Shown in pieces: positions 36,482-45,675 of a stretch of 64,000 nt of DNA. The translations under genes were made by a program, and so were the position numbers. Below the pieces are notes generated by a model that searched no databases, was not told the DNA's origin, and worked only from the letters and a program-made list of their open reading frames with translations. The number at the start of each line of letters is the position of its first letter. Position 1 is the first letter of the stretch. Origin of the DNA: Pseudomonas sp. C1C7 (GTDB lineage Bacteria; Pseudomonadota; Gammaproteobacteria; Pseudomonadales; Pseudomonadaceae); contig NZ_JABFMP010000024.1 in the NCBI RefSeq assembly GCF_013359595.1, positions 47,238-111,237 of the forward strand. Reading direction: 5' to 3'.

Positions 36482-37498
36482 TCAATCCGCCGCATTCTGC
36501 GGATTCAACCAACCCCGCACCCGGCGCACCAACTGCTCCTGCTGCGCCTTGCTATCCCCCGGCAACGCCTTGAGCGACACCTGGCTGAATGTCGAATCCT
36601 TCAAGCGTTTGCTCGCCTGCAAGCGGGCCAGCGCCGTATTGCGATCCAGCGGTTTATCCATATAGAAAATGTCTGCGGTGGGCAGCTTCAGGTTGGGCGC
36701 AAGCTCGTCCAGTTCCGGCTTGGCCTGGACAGGCGTCTGTGCGGCGATCATGACGAACCGCTCGACTTGCGAGGGTTGCTTTTCGCTCAAATAGCGCGCG
36801 GCCCAGTAGGCGCCAGTGCCATGCCCCAATACGACGATGCTGCGAGCGCTTTGCTGTTCGGCGAAGGCGATGGCCGCGTCGATGCGGGTGAAGATTCGTT
36901 CGGCATCCGCCTTGGACTGTTCTTCGCTGGTTTCGGCAACCGGTTTGTCAGCGACGTCGGCTTCCCCGGCTTCACCACCGGCCGCCTGCTCGATGGGCGC
37001 GGCGGTTGTCGAGTCCTTGCTGGCGGTATCTGGAACCTTGGGCGCTGGCGGCGTTTCGGCAACGCGTGGCGCAATGGCATCGCTTTGCAGGTCCGGCAAG
37101 GTGATACTCAGGCTGCTCCATTGTGCGTTGGGCAAATTGCGCCGCAACGGACCGATTGCTTGAGGCCAGTCAGCGGTTTCGCCGGCGCCCGGGACGATAA
37201 TCACCGCCCCTTTGGGCTCTGGCGTGTTGGCCGGTTTCCACAAGGCCAGGAAAGTGTCGCTGCCCGCTTGCAGTTGTTGCTGTTCCTGCGCAGGGATTTT
37301 TCGCTCCAGCGCCGCGGCTTCTTCCTGACTACGCTCGGGCAGAGGCTGACGCTCTGCCGGTTTTTCTTCGGCGGGCTTTTCCGCGGCAGCGTCAGGCTGG
37401 GTGGCGGGTGCCGGATCGGCAGCCTCGACGGAAAAAGCCCATGGCAGGATCAGCGACAGGCACAATGCTGGCAGTGCCAGGCGGTAGACAGGGGGCAT
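36482..37498 (-). CDS. DUF3530 family alpha/beta-hydrolase-fold protein
   Basis: This 338-residue protein is probably periplasmic: a signal peptide runs to about residue 26 (ending VEA|A). A Pro/Glu/Lys-rich linker (27–65) follows, then an alpha/beta-hydrolase-like domain. The nucleophile elbow reads VVLGHGTGAYWAA, with Gly where GxSxG hydrolases have Ser, so it may be non-catalytic or use another residue. An Ala/Glu-rich insert lies at ~155–200. Its place matches PA0599 next to agtS, but no link to transport is known. Confidence 0.85.
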   Translation of the reverse strand: MPPVYRLALPALCLSLILPWAFSVEAADPAPATQPDAAAEKPAEEKPAERQPLPERSQEEAAALERKIPAQEQQQLQAGSDTFLALWKPANTPEPKGAVIIVPGAGETADWPQAIGPLRRNLPNAQWSSLSITLPDLQSDAIAPRVAETPPAPKVPDTASKDSTTAAPIEQAAGGEAGEADVADKPVAETSEEQSKADAERIFTRIDAAIAFAEQQSARSIVVLGHGTGAYWAARYLSEKQPSQVERFVMIAAQTPVQAKPELDELAPNLKLPTADIFYMDKPLDRNTALARLQASKRLKDSTFSQVSLKALPGDSKAQQEQLVRRVRGWLNPQNAAD

Positions 37499-37571
37499 CG
37501 GATATTCCAGGCCAGAAGTGATTCCGGCAGCCTAATGGGTTGGTCAGTATTTGTCAGGGTGTGAGAGTTCG

Positions 37572-39968
37572 ATGATGCGTTTTCGCTGCCTATGGGTTAT
37601 CGGCTGGTTGTGGTTTCCCTTGATGGGCTGGGCCACCGTGGTGCCCCCGGCGCACGTCGCGGCGTTGTCGCCCAAGCAACAGCAATGGCTGGCGCAGCAG
37701 AGCGAGCTGCGCGTCGGGCTGGTTCTGCAGGCGCCCTATGCGCAATACGATCGCCGCTTGCAGCGACTGTCCGGGGTCAACGTCGAACTGATGAAATGGC
37801 TGGCCCGGTCGCTCAAGGTCGAGTTGAGCTGGCGCAATTTTCCTGATCTCGAGCATCTGGAAGCCGCAGCGCGCGCCGGTGAAATCGATATCGCCCCAGG
37901 CTTGACCCAGACTCCCGGAGGTCTGCGCCTGTGGCAGTTCTCCGATCCGTACATGCGTGTGCCGCAACTGGTGGTCAGTGACCAGAAAAGCACCGGCGCG
38001 GTGGAGCTGGAAAAACTCGACAGCCAGACCCGCGTCGCCGTTCGCATGCCCAGCGCCACCGCCGACTACCTGCGCAGCAACTATCCGCACCTGAACCTGC
38101 AGGGCGTTCCGATCGAGCGTCAGGCGCTGCAACTGTTGTTGAACCAGCAAGCCGGTTATGCCGTGGTGGATGAGGCGCAATTGGGCCGTCTTTCCAGCGA
38201 GCCGGAGTTCGCAGGTTTAGTGGTCGTGGGAGATATCGGCCTGCCGCAACTGTTGCGGGTGGCCACCCGGCGCGATGAGCCGGAGCTGGCCGGGATCGTC
38301 GAAACCGCGCTGCGGGCAATCCCGGCCAAGGATCTGGAAAAGCTCCACGATCAATGGCTGCAACCCAAGTATCCACGGCTCACCGAGTCGCCGGGCTTCT
38401 GGCAAAACCTCAGCCTGCTATTCCTCGTGCTGGCATTGAGCAGCATGGCCATCGTGTATTGGCAACGCCGTCAGCAACGCAGCCTGGAGCATCGACTGGC
38501 CGTGGCGCAGGAAGACATTGCCCTGCGCGCCGCCAGCGAGGAGGCGCTGCGACTCACCCAGTTTTCCATCGATCAGAGCACCGTCGGCATCCTATGGGTC
38601 AACTGGGACAGCCACGTGCGCTACGCCAACCGTGCCGCCGAAACCATGCTGGGGTATGCACCGGGCGGAACCATCGACCGGCCGCTGATCGACTTCGAGC
38701 CCGGTCTGCACATGGACCGCTGGCTGAACCTGTGGAAGCGCGCGCGGGCCAGCGACGAGTCGCCTCAGAGCTTCGAAACCAACTGCCTGCGCGCCGATGG
38801 CAGCATCCTGCCGGCGGATGTTTCGCTGAGTTTCCTGCGTTTTCGTGATGGCGAGTATCTGGTGGTGTATCTCACCGACGTCACCGAGCGCCGCCGAGCC
38901 CTGGCTGCGCTGCAGGAAAGTGAAGCGCGGCTGCAAGGGATCGCGGCGAACGTGCCGGGTCTGGTCTTTCGCCTGGAACGGGCGCCGGTGTCAGGGCAGA
39001 TCGACTTTGCCTACATCAGCGAAGGCAGCGAAAGCCTGGTGGGTTACTCGCCGGCCACCCTGGCTCATCGCGACAAAGGTCTGCGCAGTCTCGTGCACCC
39101 GGACGACAAGGCCAGCTATCACCAGACCCAGGACCATGCGCTGGACACTGACAGCGACTGGTCGTGGCAGGGCCGGATCCTTACGCGTCAGGGCGAGCAG
39201 CGCTGGGCGGAGATCAAGGCGATCACCCGGCAGCTGGAGGACGGTGCCTATGTCTGGGACGGCATTGTCTGGGACATCAGCGAAAGCAAGCGCATCGAGC
39301 TGGAACTGGCCAGCTCCCGGGAACAATTGCGGGAACTCTCCGCGCATCTGGAGAGCGTGCGCGAGGAGGAAAAGGCGCGCATTGCCCGAGAGGTTCACGA
39401 CGAACTGGGGCAGATGTTGACCGTGTTGAAACTGGAAACCTCCATGTGCGAACTGGCCTACGCGCAACTCGATCCGGGCCTGCACGAGCGCTTGAACAGC
39501 ATGAAGCGTCTGATTGCCCAGCTGTTCCAGTTGGTGCGCGATGTGGCGACGGCCTTGCGTCCGCCGATTCTCGATGCGGGCATCGCCTCGGCCATCGAGT
39601 GGCAGGCCCGGCGCTTCGAGGCGCGCACGCAGATTCCGTGTCTGGTGCAGGTGCCGGAGAGTCTGCCGGTGCTCAGCGATGCCAGGGCTGTCGGCCTGTT
39701 TCGCATCCTTCAGGAGGCGCTGACCAATGTCATGCGGCACGCTCAGGCGCATACTGTCGAACTGACACTGTCCATCGAGGGCGACGAACTGTGTCTGGCC
39801 GTCAGCGATGATGGCGTAGGATTTGTTGTGTCGGATGAGCGGCCGGCCTCCTTTGGCCTGGTGGGGATGCGCGAGCGGGTGCTGATCCTGGGCGGGCAGT
39901 TGTTGCTTGAGAGCGAGCCGGGGGAGGGCACGACCCTGATTGTGCGGGTGCCGTTGGATGTGGCCTGA
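37572..39968 (+). CDS. agtS: Sensor histidine kinase AgtS-like with periplasmic solute-binding domain
   Basis: This 798-residue membrane kinase has a signal segment (1–22), a periplasmic SBP_bac_3 domain (~30–265), a membrane helix (~278–296, LSLLFLVLALSSMAIVYW), two PAS domains (~325–450 and 455–575), HisKA_3 with the phospho-acceptor in AREVHDELGQ, and a HATPase_c domain (LTNVMRHAQAH, DDGVGF). It is followed by a NarL-type regulator and an ABC importer, as at P. aeruginosa agtSR–agtABCD. It probably senses 5-aminovalerate or GABA; that ligand is taken from the homologue, not from this sequence. The start at 37572 is one of two adjacent ATGs. Confidence 0.88.
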   Translation: MMRFRCLWVIGWLWFPLMGWATVVPPAHVAALSPKQQQWLAQQSELRVGLVLQAPYAQYDRRLQRLSGVNVELMKWLARSLKVELSWRNFPDLEHLEAAARAGEIDIAPGLTQTPGGLRLWQFSDPYMRVPQLVVSDQKSTGAVELEKLDSQTRVAVRMPSATADYLRSNYPHLNLQGVPIERQALQLLLNQQAGYAVVDEAQLGRLSSEPEFAGLVVVGDIGLPQLLRVATRRDEPELAGIVETALRAIPAKDLEKLHDQWLQPKYPRLTESPGFWQNLSLLFLVLALSSMAIVYWQRRQQRSLEHRLAVAQEDIALRAASEEALRLTQFSIDQSTVGILWVNWDSHVRYANRAAETMLGYAPGGTIDRPLIDFEPGLHMDRWLNLWKRARASDESPQSFETNCLRADGSILPADVSLSFLRFRDGEYLVVYLTDVTERRRALAALQESEARLQGIAANVPGLVFRLERAPVSGQIDFAYISEGSESLVGYSPATLAHRDKGLRSLVHPDDKASYHQTQDHALDTDSDWSWQGRILTRQGEQRWAEIKAITRQLEDGAYVWDGIVWDISESKRIELELASSREQLRELSAHLESVREEEKARIAREVHDELGQMLTVLKLETSMCELAYAQLDPGLHERLNSMKRLIAQLFQLVRDVATALRPPILDAGIASAIEWQARRFEARTQIPCLVQVPESLPVLSDARAVGLFRILQEALTNVMRHAQAHTVELTLSIEGDELCLAVSDDGVGFVVSDERPASFGLVGMRERVLILGGQLLLESEPGEGTTLIVRVPLDVA

Positions 39969-39990
39969 GACGGTGTTGTTTGCGCTGACG

Positions 39991-40065
39991 CTATCGCGAG
40001 CAGGCTCGCACACAGGAGGGAGCAATTCTGTGAGGCATTTGTGGGAGCGAGCCTGCTCGCGATAG
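39991..40065. repeat. REPIN between agtS and agtR
   Basis: CTATCGCGAGCAGGCTCGC (39991–40009) is the exact complement of GCGAGCCTGCTCGCGATAG (40047–40065). The element separates kinase and regulator genes that belong to one system and may lower or stabilise parts of the shared mRNA. Confidence 0.85.
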
Positions 40066-40086
40066 ATCCTGAATCTGGAGAAGAAC

Positions 40087-40716
40087 GTGATCCGTGTACT
40101 GGTAGCCGAAGACCACACCATCGTCCGCGAAGGCATCAAGCAACTGATCGGCCTGGCCAAGGACTTGTTGGTGGTGGGGGAGGCGAGCAATGGTGAGCAG
40201 TTGCTGGAGACCTTGCGGCATGTGCCCTGCGAGGTGGTGTTGCTCGATATCTCGATGCCGGGAGTGAATGGCCTGGAGGCGATTCCGCGGATTCGTGCGC
40301 TGAACAATCCGCCGGTGATCCTGGTGCTGTCGATGCACGACGAAGCGCAGATGGCCGCCCGGGCGTTGAAGGTCGGCGCTGCTGGCTATGCGACCAAGGA
40401 CAGCGATCCGTCTCTGCTGCTGACGGCCATCCGTCGGGTCGCGGCGGGCGGGCGATACATCGATCCCGAACTGGCCGACCGCATGGTCTTCGAAGTCGGC
40501 CTGACCGATTCGCGACCCTTGCATTCATTGCTTTCCGAACGCGAATTTTCCGTGTTCGAGCGCCTGGCCCAGGGCGCCAACGTCAACGACATCGCCCAGC
40601 AACTGGCGTTGAGCAGCAAGACCATCAGCACCCACAAGGCGCGATTGATGCAGAAGCTCAACATCACCTCCCTGGCCGAACTGGTGAAGTACGCCATGGA
40701 ACACAAACTCCTCTGA
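40087..40716 (+). CDS. agtR: Response regulator AgtR-like, NarL/FixJ (LuxR-HTH) family
   Basis: This 209-residue regulator has a receiver domain (~1–120, with the phospho-acceptor Asp in VVLLDISMPG and the conserved Lys in YATKDSDP). A LuxR-type helix-turn-helix follows (~145–205, ALSSKTISTHKARLMQKL). It starts with GTG at 40087 after GGAG. It should be phosphorylated by the preceding kinase and activate the downstream transport operon. Confidence 0.9.
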   Translation: MIRVLVAEDHTIVREGIKQLIGLAKDLLVVGEASNGEQLLETLRHVPCEVVLLDISMPGVNGLEAIPRIRALNNPPVILVLSMHDEAQMAARALKVGAAGYATKDSDPSLLLTAIRRVAAGGRYIDPELADRMVFEVGLTDSRPLHSLLSEREFSVFERLAQGANVNDIAQQLALSSKTISTHKARLMQKLNITSLAELVKYAMEHKLL

Positions 40717-41015
40717 CGATCACCAAGCTCGCTCCTACAGAGGTTGTGTGGCCTACACATCAATATCGCGATTGGGAGCAAGCCCCACAGGGGCTTATCC
40801 ATTTACGACACGCCTCGATGCTGCTTTTGCCTTTACTTGCCGCTTGCAGCTCGTAGCTGCCCACTGCTGTTGTCCAATCGCGCCATCCTTGTAGGGCAAT
40901 CCCTACCCCCAACCTTCCATCCTGCTGAGGCGATTCTCTCCTGCGGCCCGATTTGCGTGGTCCCAAGGCTCCACTAGGCTTAGTCCACAGCAGTCATCAC
41001 AACAAAGGTGTGGGT
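40717..41015. other. Non-coding gap upstream of the ABC importer operon
   Basis: These 299 bases contain a REP fragment (AGCTCGCTCCTACAG, 40727–40741), a short CCCC/GGGG hairpin near 40785–40795 and a repeat-like GCTTGCAGCTCGTAGCTGCC around 40843–40862. The agtA promoter should lie in the remaining 40900–41000, but I cannot assign boxes with confidence. Confidence 0.5.
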
Positions 41016-42140
41016 ATGAGCCAGGTCGATTCAAGTGCAGGGGCCAATGATGTTCTGGTCAGCTTTCGTGGAGTGCAGAAGAGCTACGACGGCGAGAACC
41101 TGATCGTCAAAGACCTCAACCTGGATATTCGCAAAGGCGAATTCCTCACCCTGCTCGGTCCGTCGGGCTCGGGCAAGACCACCAGCCTGATGATGCTCGC
41201 CGGTTTCGAAACTCCGACCGCGGGTGAAATCCTGTTGGCCGGGCGCTCCATCAACAACGTGCCGCCGCACAAGCGTGACATCGGCATGGTGTTCCAGAAC
41301 TACGCACTGTTCCCGCACATGACCGTCGCCGAGAACCTGGCGTTTCCCCTGACCGTGCGCGGCTTGAGCAAGAGCGAAGTCGGCGAGAAGGTCAAGCGCG
41401 TGCTGAATATGGTGCAACTCAACAGCTTCGCCCAGCGCTATCCGGGGCAACTGTCCGGTGGCCAGCAGCAGCGTGTCGCACTGGCCCGCGCGCTGGTGTT
41501 CGAACCGCAACTGGTGCTGATGGACGAACCGCTCGGTGCCCTCGACAAGCAGCTGCGTGAACACATGCAGATGGAAATCAAGCACCTGCACCAGCGTCTG
41601 GGCGTGACCGTGGTCTACGTGACCCACGACCAGGGCGAAGCCCTGACCATGTCCGACCGGGTGGCAGTGTTCCATCAGGGCGAGATTCAGCAGATCGCGC
41701 CTCCGCGTACGCTGTATGAAGAACCGAAAAACACCTTCGTTGCCAACTTCATTGGCGAAAACAACCGTCTCAACGGCCGTCTGCACAGCCAGACCGGCGA
41801 CCGCTGCGTGGTGGAACTGGGGCGTGGTGAAAAAGTTGAAGCCCTGGCGGTGAACGTCGGCCAGACCGGCGAGCCGGTGACGTTGTCCATTCGCCCGGAG
41901 CGCGTGAGCCTCAATGGCTCCAGCGAGTCGTGCATCAACCGCTTCTCGGGACGGGTGGCGGAATTCATCTATCTGGGCGACCACGTCCGGGTTCGCCTGG
42001 AAGTCTGTGGCAAGACCGACTTCTTCGTGAAGCAACCGATTGCCGAGCTCGATCCTGCGCTCGCGGTCGGCGACGTGGTTCCGCTTGGCTGGCAGGTCGA
42101 ACACGTTCGTGCGCTCGACCCGATTCTAGAGGCGAACTGA
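41016..42140 (+). CDS. agtA: ABC importer ATP-binding protein, polyamine/aminovalerate type
   Basis: This 374-residue ATPase energises uptake. It has Walker A GPSGSGKTT (~residue 50), the Q-loop VFQNYALFPH, signature LSGGQQQRVALARAL, Walker B LVLMDEPLGALD and the switch His in VTHD, followed by a TOBE_2 domain (~290–370). The sequence is PotA-like. The ATG at 41016 follows AAAGGTG; the longer frame from 40953 starts in non-coding DNA. First gene of agtABCD, matching P. aeruginosa by order (agtSR–agtABCD–rpe–gph–trpE). Confidence 0.9.
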   Translation: MSQVDSSAGANDVLVSFRGVQKSYDGENLIVKDLNLDIRKGEFLTLLGPSGSGKTTSLMMLAGFETPTAGEILLAGRSINNVPPHKRDIGMVFQNYALFPHMTVAENLAFPLTVRGLSKSEVGEKVKRVLNMVQLNSFAQRYPGQLSGGQQQRVALARALVFEPQLVLMDEPLGALDKQLREHMQMEIKHLHQRLGVTVVYVTHDQGEALTMSDRVAVFHQGEIQQIAPPRTLYEEPKNTFVANFIGENNRLNGRLHSQTGDRCVVELGRGEKVEALAVNVGQTGEPVTLSIRPERVSLNGSSESCINRFSGRVAEFIYLGDHVRVRLEVCGKTDFFVKQPIAELDPALAVGDVVPLGWQVEHVRALDPILEAN

Positions 42141-42180
42141 TCGCCCCGGCTGCAACAACACCAACCCTGCACGTGGAGAG

Positions 42181-42188
42181 AACAATAA
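42181..42188 (+). promoter_or_regulatory. AANAANAA motif at the agtB ribosome-binding region (possible Hfq/Crc target)
   Basis: AACAATAA lies directly before the ATG of agtB and matches the catabolite-activity motif AANAANAA bound by Hfq with Crc in pseudomonads. Binding there would block translation on preferred carbon sources. Match by eye only. Confidence 0.45.
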
Positions 42189-43232
42189 ATGTTGAGATCC
42201 CTGAAATTCACCGCTTTGGCACTGGGCATGATGGGGGCTGCGAGCGCAATGGCCGCAGGCCCGGACCTGACCGTGGTGTCCTTTGGCGGGGCGAACAAGG
42301 CCGCTCAGGTCAAGGCCTTCTATGCACCGTGGGAAGCGGCAGGCAACGGCAAGATCGTCGCGGGTGAATACAACGGCGAAATGGCCAAGGTCAAAGCCAT
42401 GGTCGACACCAAGAGCGTGTCCTGGGACCTGGTGGAAGTTGAGTCGCCAGAACTGTCCCGTGGCTGCGATGAAGACATGTTCGAGCAACTGGACCCTGCG
42501 CTGTTCGGCAAAACCGAAGATTACGTCAAGGGCGCCATCCAGCCATGCGGCGTGGGCTTCTTCGTGTGGTCGACCGTGCTGGCCTACAACGCCGACAAGC
42601 TGAAAACGGCACCGACCAGCTGGGCGGATTTCTGGGACACCAAGCAATTCCCGGGTAAGCGTGGCCTGCGCAAAGGCGCCAAGTACACTCTGGAATTCGC
42701 CCTGATGGCCGACGGTGTTGCGCCAAAAGACGTCTACAAAGTGCTGGCCGGCAAGGACGGTCAGGACCGCGCCTTCAAGAAACTCGATGAACTCAAGCCA
42801 AACATCCAGTGGTGGGAAGCCGGCGCACAACCGCCGCAATACCTGGCCTCCGGTGACGTGGTCATGAGCTCGGCCTACAACGGCCGCATCGCTGCCGTGC
42901 AGAAAGAAAGCAACCTGAAAGTGGTGTGGAACGGCGGCATCTACGACTTCGACGCATGGGCCATTCCGAAGGGTCTGGACAAGGCGCGTGCCGAGGCTGC
43001 GAAGAAATTCATCGCCTTCTCGGTGCAGCCACAGCAGCAGAAGACCTACTCGGAAAACATCGCCTACGGTCCGGCCAACACCCAGGCTGTGCCGCTGCTG
43101 GCCAAGGATGTCCTGAAAGACATGCCGACCACCCCGGAAAACATCGCCAACCAGGTTCAGATCGACGTCACCTTCTGGGCTGACAACGGCGAGCAACTGG
43201 AACAGCGCTTCAACGCCTGGGCTGCCAAGTAA
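42189..43232 (+). CDS. agtB: ABC importer periplasmic substrate-binding protein
   Basis: This 347-residue extracytoplasmic receptor of the PotD/PotF-like class has a signal peptide to about residue 23 (ending ASAMA|A), then LTVVSFGGANKAAQVKAF. Uptake of 5-aminovalerate and 4-aminobutyrate is inferred from the matching P. aeruginosa operon; putrescine-like compounds cannot be excluded. A REPIN follows before the permease genes. Confidence 0.88.
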   Translation: MLRSLKFTALALGMMGAASAMAAGPDLTVVSFGGANKAAQVKAFYAPWEAAGNGKIVAGEYNGEMAKVKAMVDTKSVSWDLVEVESPELSRGCDEDMFEQLDPALFGKTEDYVKGAIQPCGVGFFVWSTVLAYNADKLKTAPTSWADFWDTKQFPGKRGLRKGAKYTLEFALMADGVAPKDVYKVLAGKDGQDRAFKKLDELKPNIQWWEAGAQPPQYLASGDVVMSSAYNGRIAAVQKESNLKVVWNGGIYDFDAWAIPKGLDKARAEAAKKFIAFSVQPQQQKTYSENIAYGPANTQAVPLLAKDVLKDMPTTPENIANQVQIDVTFWADNGEQLEQRFNAWAAK

Positions 43233-43252
43233 GACCGCAGCGCGGACTTACG

Positions 43253-43341
43253 CTGTAGGAGCGAGCTTGCTCGCGAGATGTCAGCACATTCAACATCGTT
43301 GATGACTGACACTCCGCGTTCGCGAGCAAGCCCGCCCCCAC
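43253..43341. repeat. REPIN inside the agt operon
   Basis: CTGTAGGAGCGAGCTTGCTC from 43253 and the inverted REP TTCGCGAGCAAGCCCGCC from 43319 face each other between agtB and agtC, 21 bases after the agtB stop. The two REPs differ slightly, so the pairing is imperfect. Confidence 0.85.
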
Positions 43342-43415
43342 ATTTGAACAGTGTGTATTAAACGATCGAGGTGGCATTCCGCCTCTGCAACGATCAAAGA
43401 TTTCCGGAGTACGCC

Positions 43416-44663
43416 ATGGCTATCGCCGTTCCCGTGAACGCGGGCACTGACCCCACCTTGAAGCAGCGGCTCAAGCACGCCGAGCGGGTCAACCGCTGGA
43501 AGGCCCAGGCGTTGATTGCGCCGCTGGTGCTGTTTCTGTTGCTGGTGTTTCTGGTGCCAATCGTGGCGCTGCTCTACAAAAGCGTTGGTAACCCGGAAGT
43601 GGTCGGCGGCATGCCGCGCACCGTGTCGGCCATCGCCAGTTGGGACGGCCGCGGCCTGCCCGCTGAACCGGTTTACAAGGCGGCCGCCGAAGACCTCGCC
43701 GAAGCGCGCAAGAATCAGACCCTGGGCGATTTGTCCAAACGCCTGAACATGGAACTGGCCGGCTACCGCAGCCTGCTGACCAAAACCGCCCGCGCCCTGC
43801 CGCTGGCCACGGAGCCTGCCTCTTATAAAGAAGCGCTGGAAGGTCTCGACGAGCGCTGGGGCGATCCGGCCTACTGGCAAGCGGTACGTCGCAACACCAG
43901 CAGCATCACCCCGTATTACCTGCTGGCTGCGGTCGATCATCGCATCGACGACTTGGGCGAACTGGCTCCAGCCACCCCGGATCAGGCGATTTACCTGGAT
44001 ATCTTCGCCCGCACTTTCTGGATGGGCCTGATCATTACCGTGGTCTGCCTGGTGTTGGCCTATCCATTGGCTTACCTGCTGGCGAACCTGCCGTCGCGGC
44101 AAAGCAACCTGTTGATGATTCTGGTGCTGTTGCCGTTCTGGACCTCGATCCTGGTGCGGGTCGCAGCGTGGATCGTGCTGTTGCAATCCGGTGGCCTGAT
44201 CAACAGCGGCCTGATGGCCCTGGGCATCATCGACAAGCCGGTGGAATTGGTGTTCAACCGCATCGGCGTCTACATCTCCATGGTGCACATCCTGCTGCCG
44301 TTCATGATCCTGCCGATCTACAGCGTGATGAAAGGCATCTCGCCGACCTACATGCGTGCGGCGATTTCCCTGGGCTGCCACCCGTTCGCCAGCTTCTGGC
44401 GGGTGTACTTCCCGCAGACCTATGCCGGTGTCGGCGCCGGTTGCCTGTTGGTGTTCATCCTCGCCATCGGCTACTACATCACCCCGGCGTTGCTGGGCAG
44501 CCCGAACGATCAGATGGTCAGCTACTTCGTCGCCTTCTACACCAACACCAGCATCAACTGGGGCATGGCGACCGCCCTCGGCGGCCTGCTGCTCCTGGCG
44601 ACCGTGGTGCTTTATCTGATCTACAGCTGGCTGGTGGGCGCGAGCCGCCTGCGTCTGGGCTAA
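43416..44663 (+). CDS. agtC: ABC importer permease (PotB-like)
   Basis: This 415-residue inner-membrane permease has a first helix at ~33–55 (LIAPLVLFLLLVFLVPIVALL). An unusually long soluble insert (~60–195) precedes the five-helix BPD_transp_1 core. The EAA-type loop that contacts the ATPase is near AAISLGCHPFASFWRVYFPQ. The ATG at 43416 follows GGAG; the upstream frame from 43371 is not needed. Confidence 0.9.
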   Translation: MAIAVPVNAGTDPTLKQRLKHAERVNRWKAQALIAPLVLFLLLVFLVPIVALLYKSVGNPEVVGGMPRTVSAIASWDGRGLPAEPVYKAAAEDLAEARKNQTLGDLSKRLNMELAGYRSLLTKTARALPLATEPASYKEALEGLDERWGDPAYWQAVRRNTSSITPYYLLAAVDHRIDDLGELAPATPDQAIYLDIFARTFWMGLIITVVCLVLAYPLAYLLANLPSRQSNLLMILVLLPFWTSILVRVAAWIVLLQSGGLINSGLMALGIIDKPVELVFNRIGVYISMVHILLPFMILPIYSVMKGISPTYMRAAISLGCHPFASFWRVYFPQTYAGVGAGCLLVFILAIGYYITPALLGSPNDQMVSYFVAFYTNTSINWGMATALGGLLLLATVVLYLIYSWLVGASRLRLG

Positions 44664-44676
44664 GGGGAGTAATGAA

Positions 44677-45501
44677 ATGCTGAGTCCTTATATGTCGCCC
44701 ATCGAGCGGGCGTGGTTCTACAGCTTGCGGATTCTCTGCGGCCTGATTCTGTTGTTCCTGATCCTGCCGGTACTGGTGATCGTTCCGTTGTCGTTCAACT
44801 CCGGCAGCTTCCTGGTGTACCCGCTGCAAGGCTTTTCGCTGCAGTGGTACCACGACTTCTTCGCCTCGGCGGAGTGGATGCGGGCACTGAAGAACAGCAT
44901 CATCGTCGCCCCGGCGGCCACGGTGCTGGCGATGATCTTCGGTACGTTGGCGGCGATCGGCCTGACCCGCGGCGATTTCCCGGGCAAGCCACTGGTCATG
45001 GCGCTGGTGATCTCGCCGATGGTGGTGCCGGTGGTGATCATCGGCGTGGCCAGCTACCTGTTCTTTGCGCCCCTGGGCCTGGGTAACAGCTTCTTCTCGC
45101 TGATTATCGTGCACGCGGTATTGGGTGTGCCGTTCGTCATCATTACCGTGTCGGCGACCTTGCAGGGGTTCAACCACAACCTGGTACGGGCGGCTGCAAG
45201 CCTCGGCGCTTCGCCGCTGGTGACGTTCCGCCGTGTGACTTTGCCGCTGATTGCTCCGGGCGTGATCTCCGGTGCGTTGTTCGCCTTTGCCACATCCTTC
45301 GACGAGGTGGTGGTGACGCTGTTCCTCGCCGGCCCCGAGCAGGCGACCCTGCCACGGCAGATGTTCAGCGGTATCCGCGAAAACCTGAGCCCGACCATCG
45401 CCGCCGCCGCGACGCTGCTGATCGCCTTCTCGGTGATCCTGCTGCTGACCCTGGAATGGCTGCGCGGACGCAGCGAGAAAATGCGCACTGCCCAACCCTG
45501 A
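44677..45501 (+). CDS. agtD: ABC importer permease (PotC-like)
   Basis: This is the 274-residue second permease with about six membrane helices and an EAA loop (RAAASLGASPLVTFRRVTLP). It follows agtC by 13 bases with AAGGGGAG as SD. Last gene of the importer operon; a REP hairpin follows 10 bases after the stop. Confidence 0.92.
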   Translation: MLSPYMSPIERAWFYSLRILCGLILLFLILPVLVIVPLSFNSGSFLVYPLQGFSLQWYHDFFASAEWMRALKNSIIVAPAATVLAMIFGTLAAIGLTRGDFPGKPLVMALVISPMVVPVVIIGVASYLFFAPLGLGNSFFSLIIVHAVLGVPFVIITVSATLQGFNHNLVRAAASLGASPLVTFRRVTLPLIAPGVISGALFAFATSFDEVVVTLFLAGPEQATLPRQMFSGIRENLSPTIAAAATLLIAFSVILLLTLEWLRGRSEKMRTAQP

Positions 45502-45511
45502 CGCAACCCTC

Positions 45512-45543
45512 CCTGTAGGAGCGAGCAAGCTCGCTCCTACAGG
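45512..45543. repeat. Single REP hairpin, probable terminator of the agt operon
   Basis: CCTGTAGGAGCGAG and CTCGCTCCTACAGG are perfect 14-base arms around CAAG, followed by AAAAATG. It can fold on either strand. Confidence 0.8.
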
Positions 45544-45675
45544 AAAAATGAACAGCCCTGTCGATATCGAGAAAAATTACCGAGTGGCCTACTGATCATC
45601 GCGGTTACGGTGCGCGCGCCAAAGCATGAGGTATACAATGCGCGCCATCGTGATTTGGCTCAGAAAAGGTGCGTC

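Noticed and set aside
37551..37571. Earlier start of the AgtS-like kinase
   Set aside because: The extra seven codons have no SD and sit before a good signal peptide beginning at the ATG pair 37572/37575.
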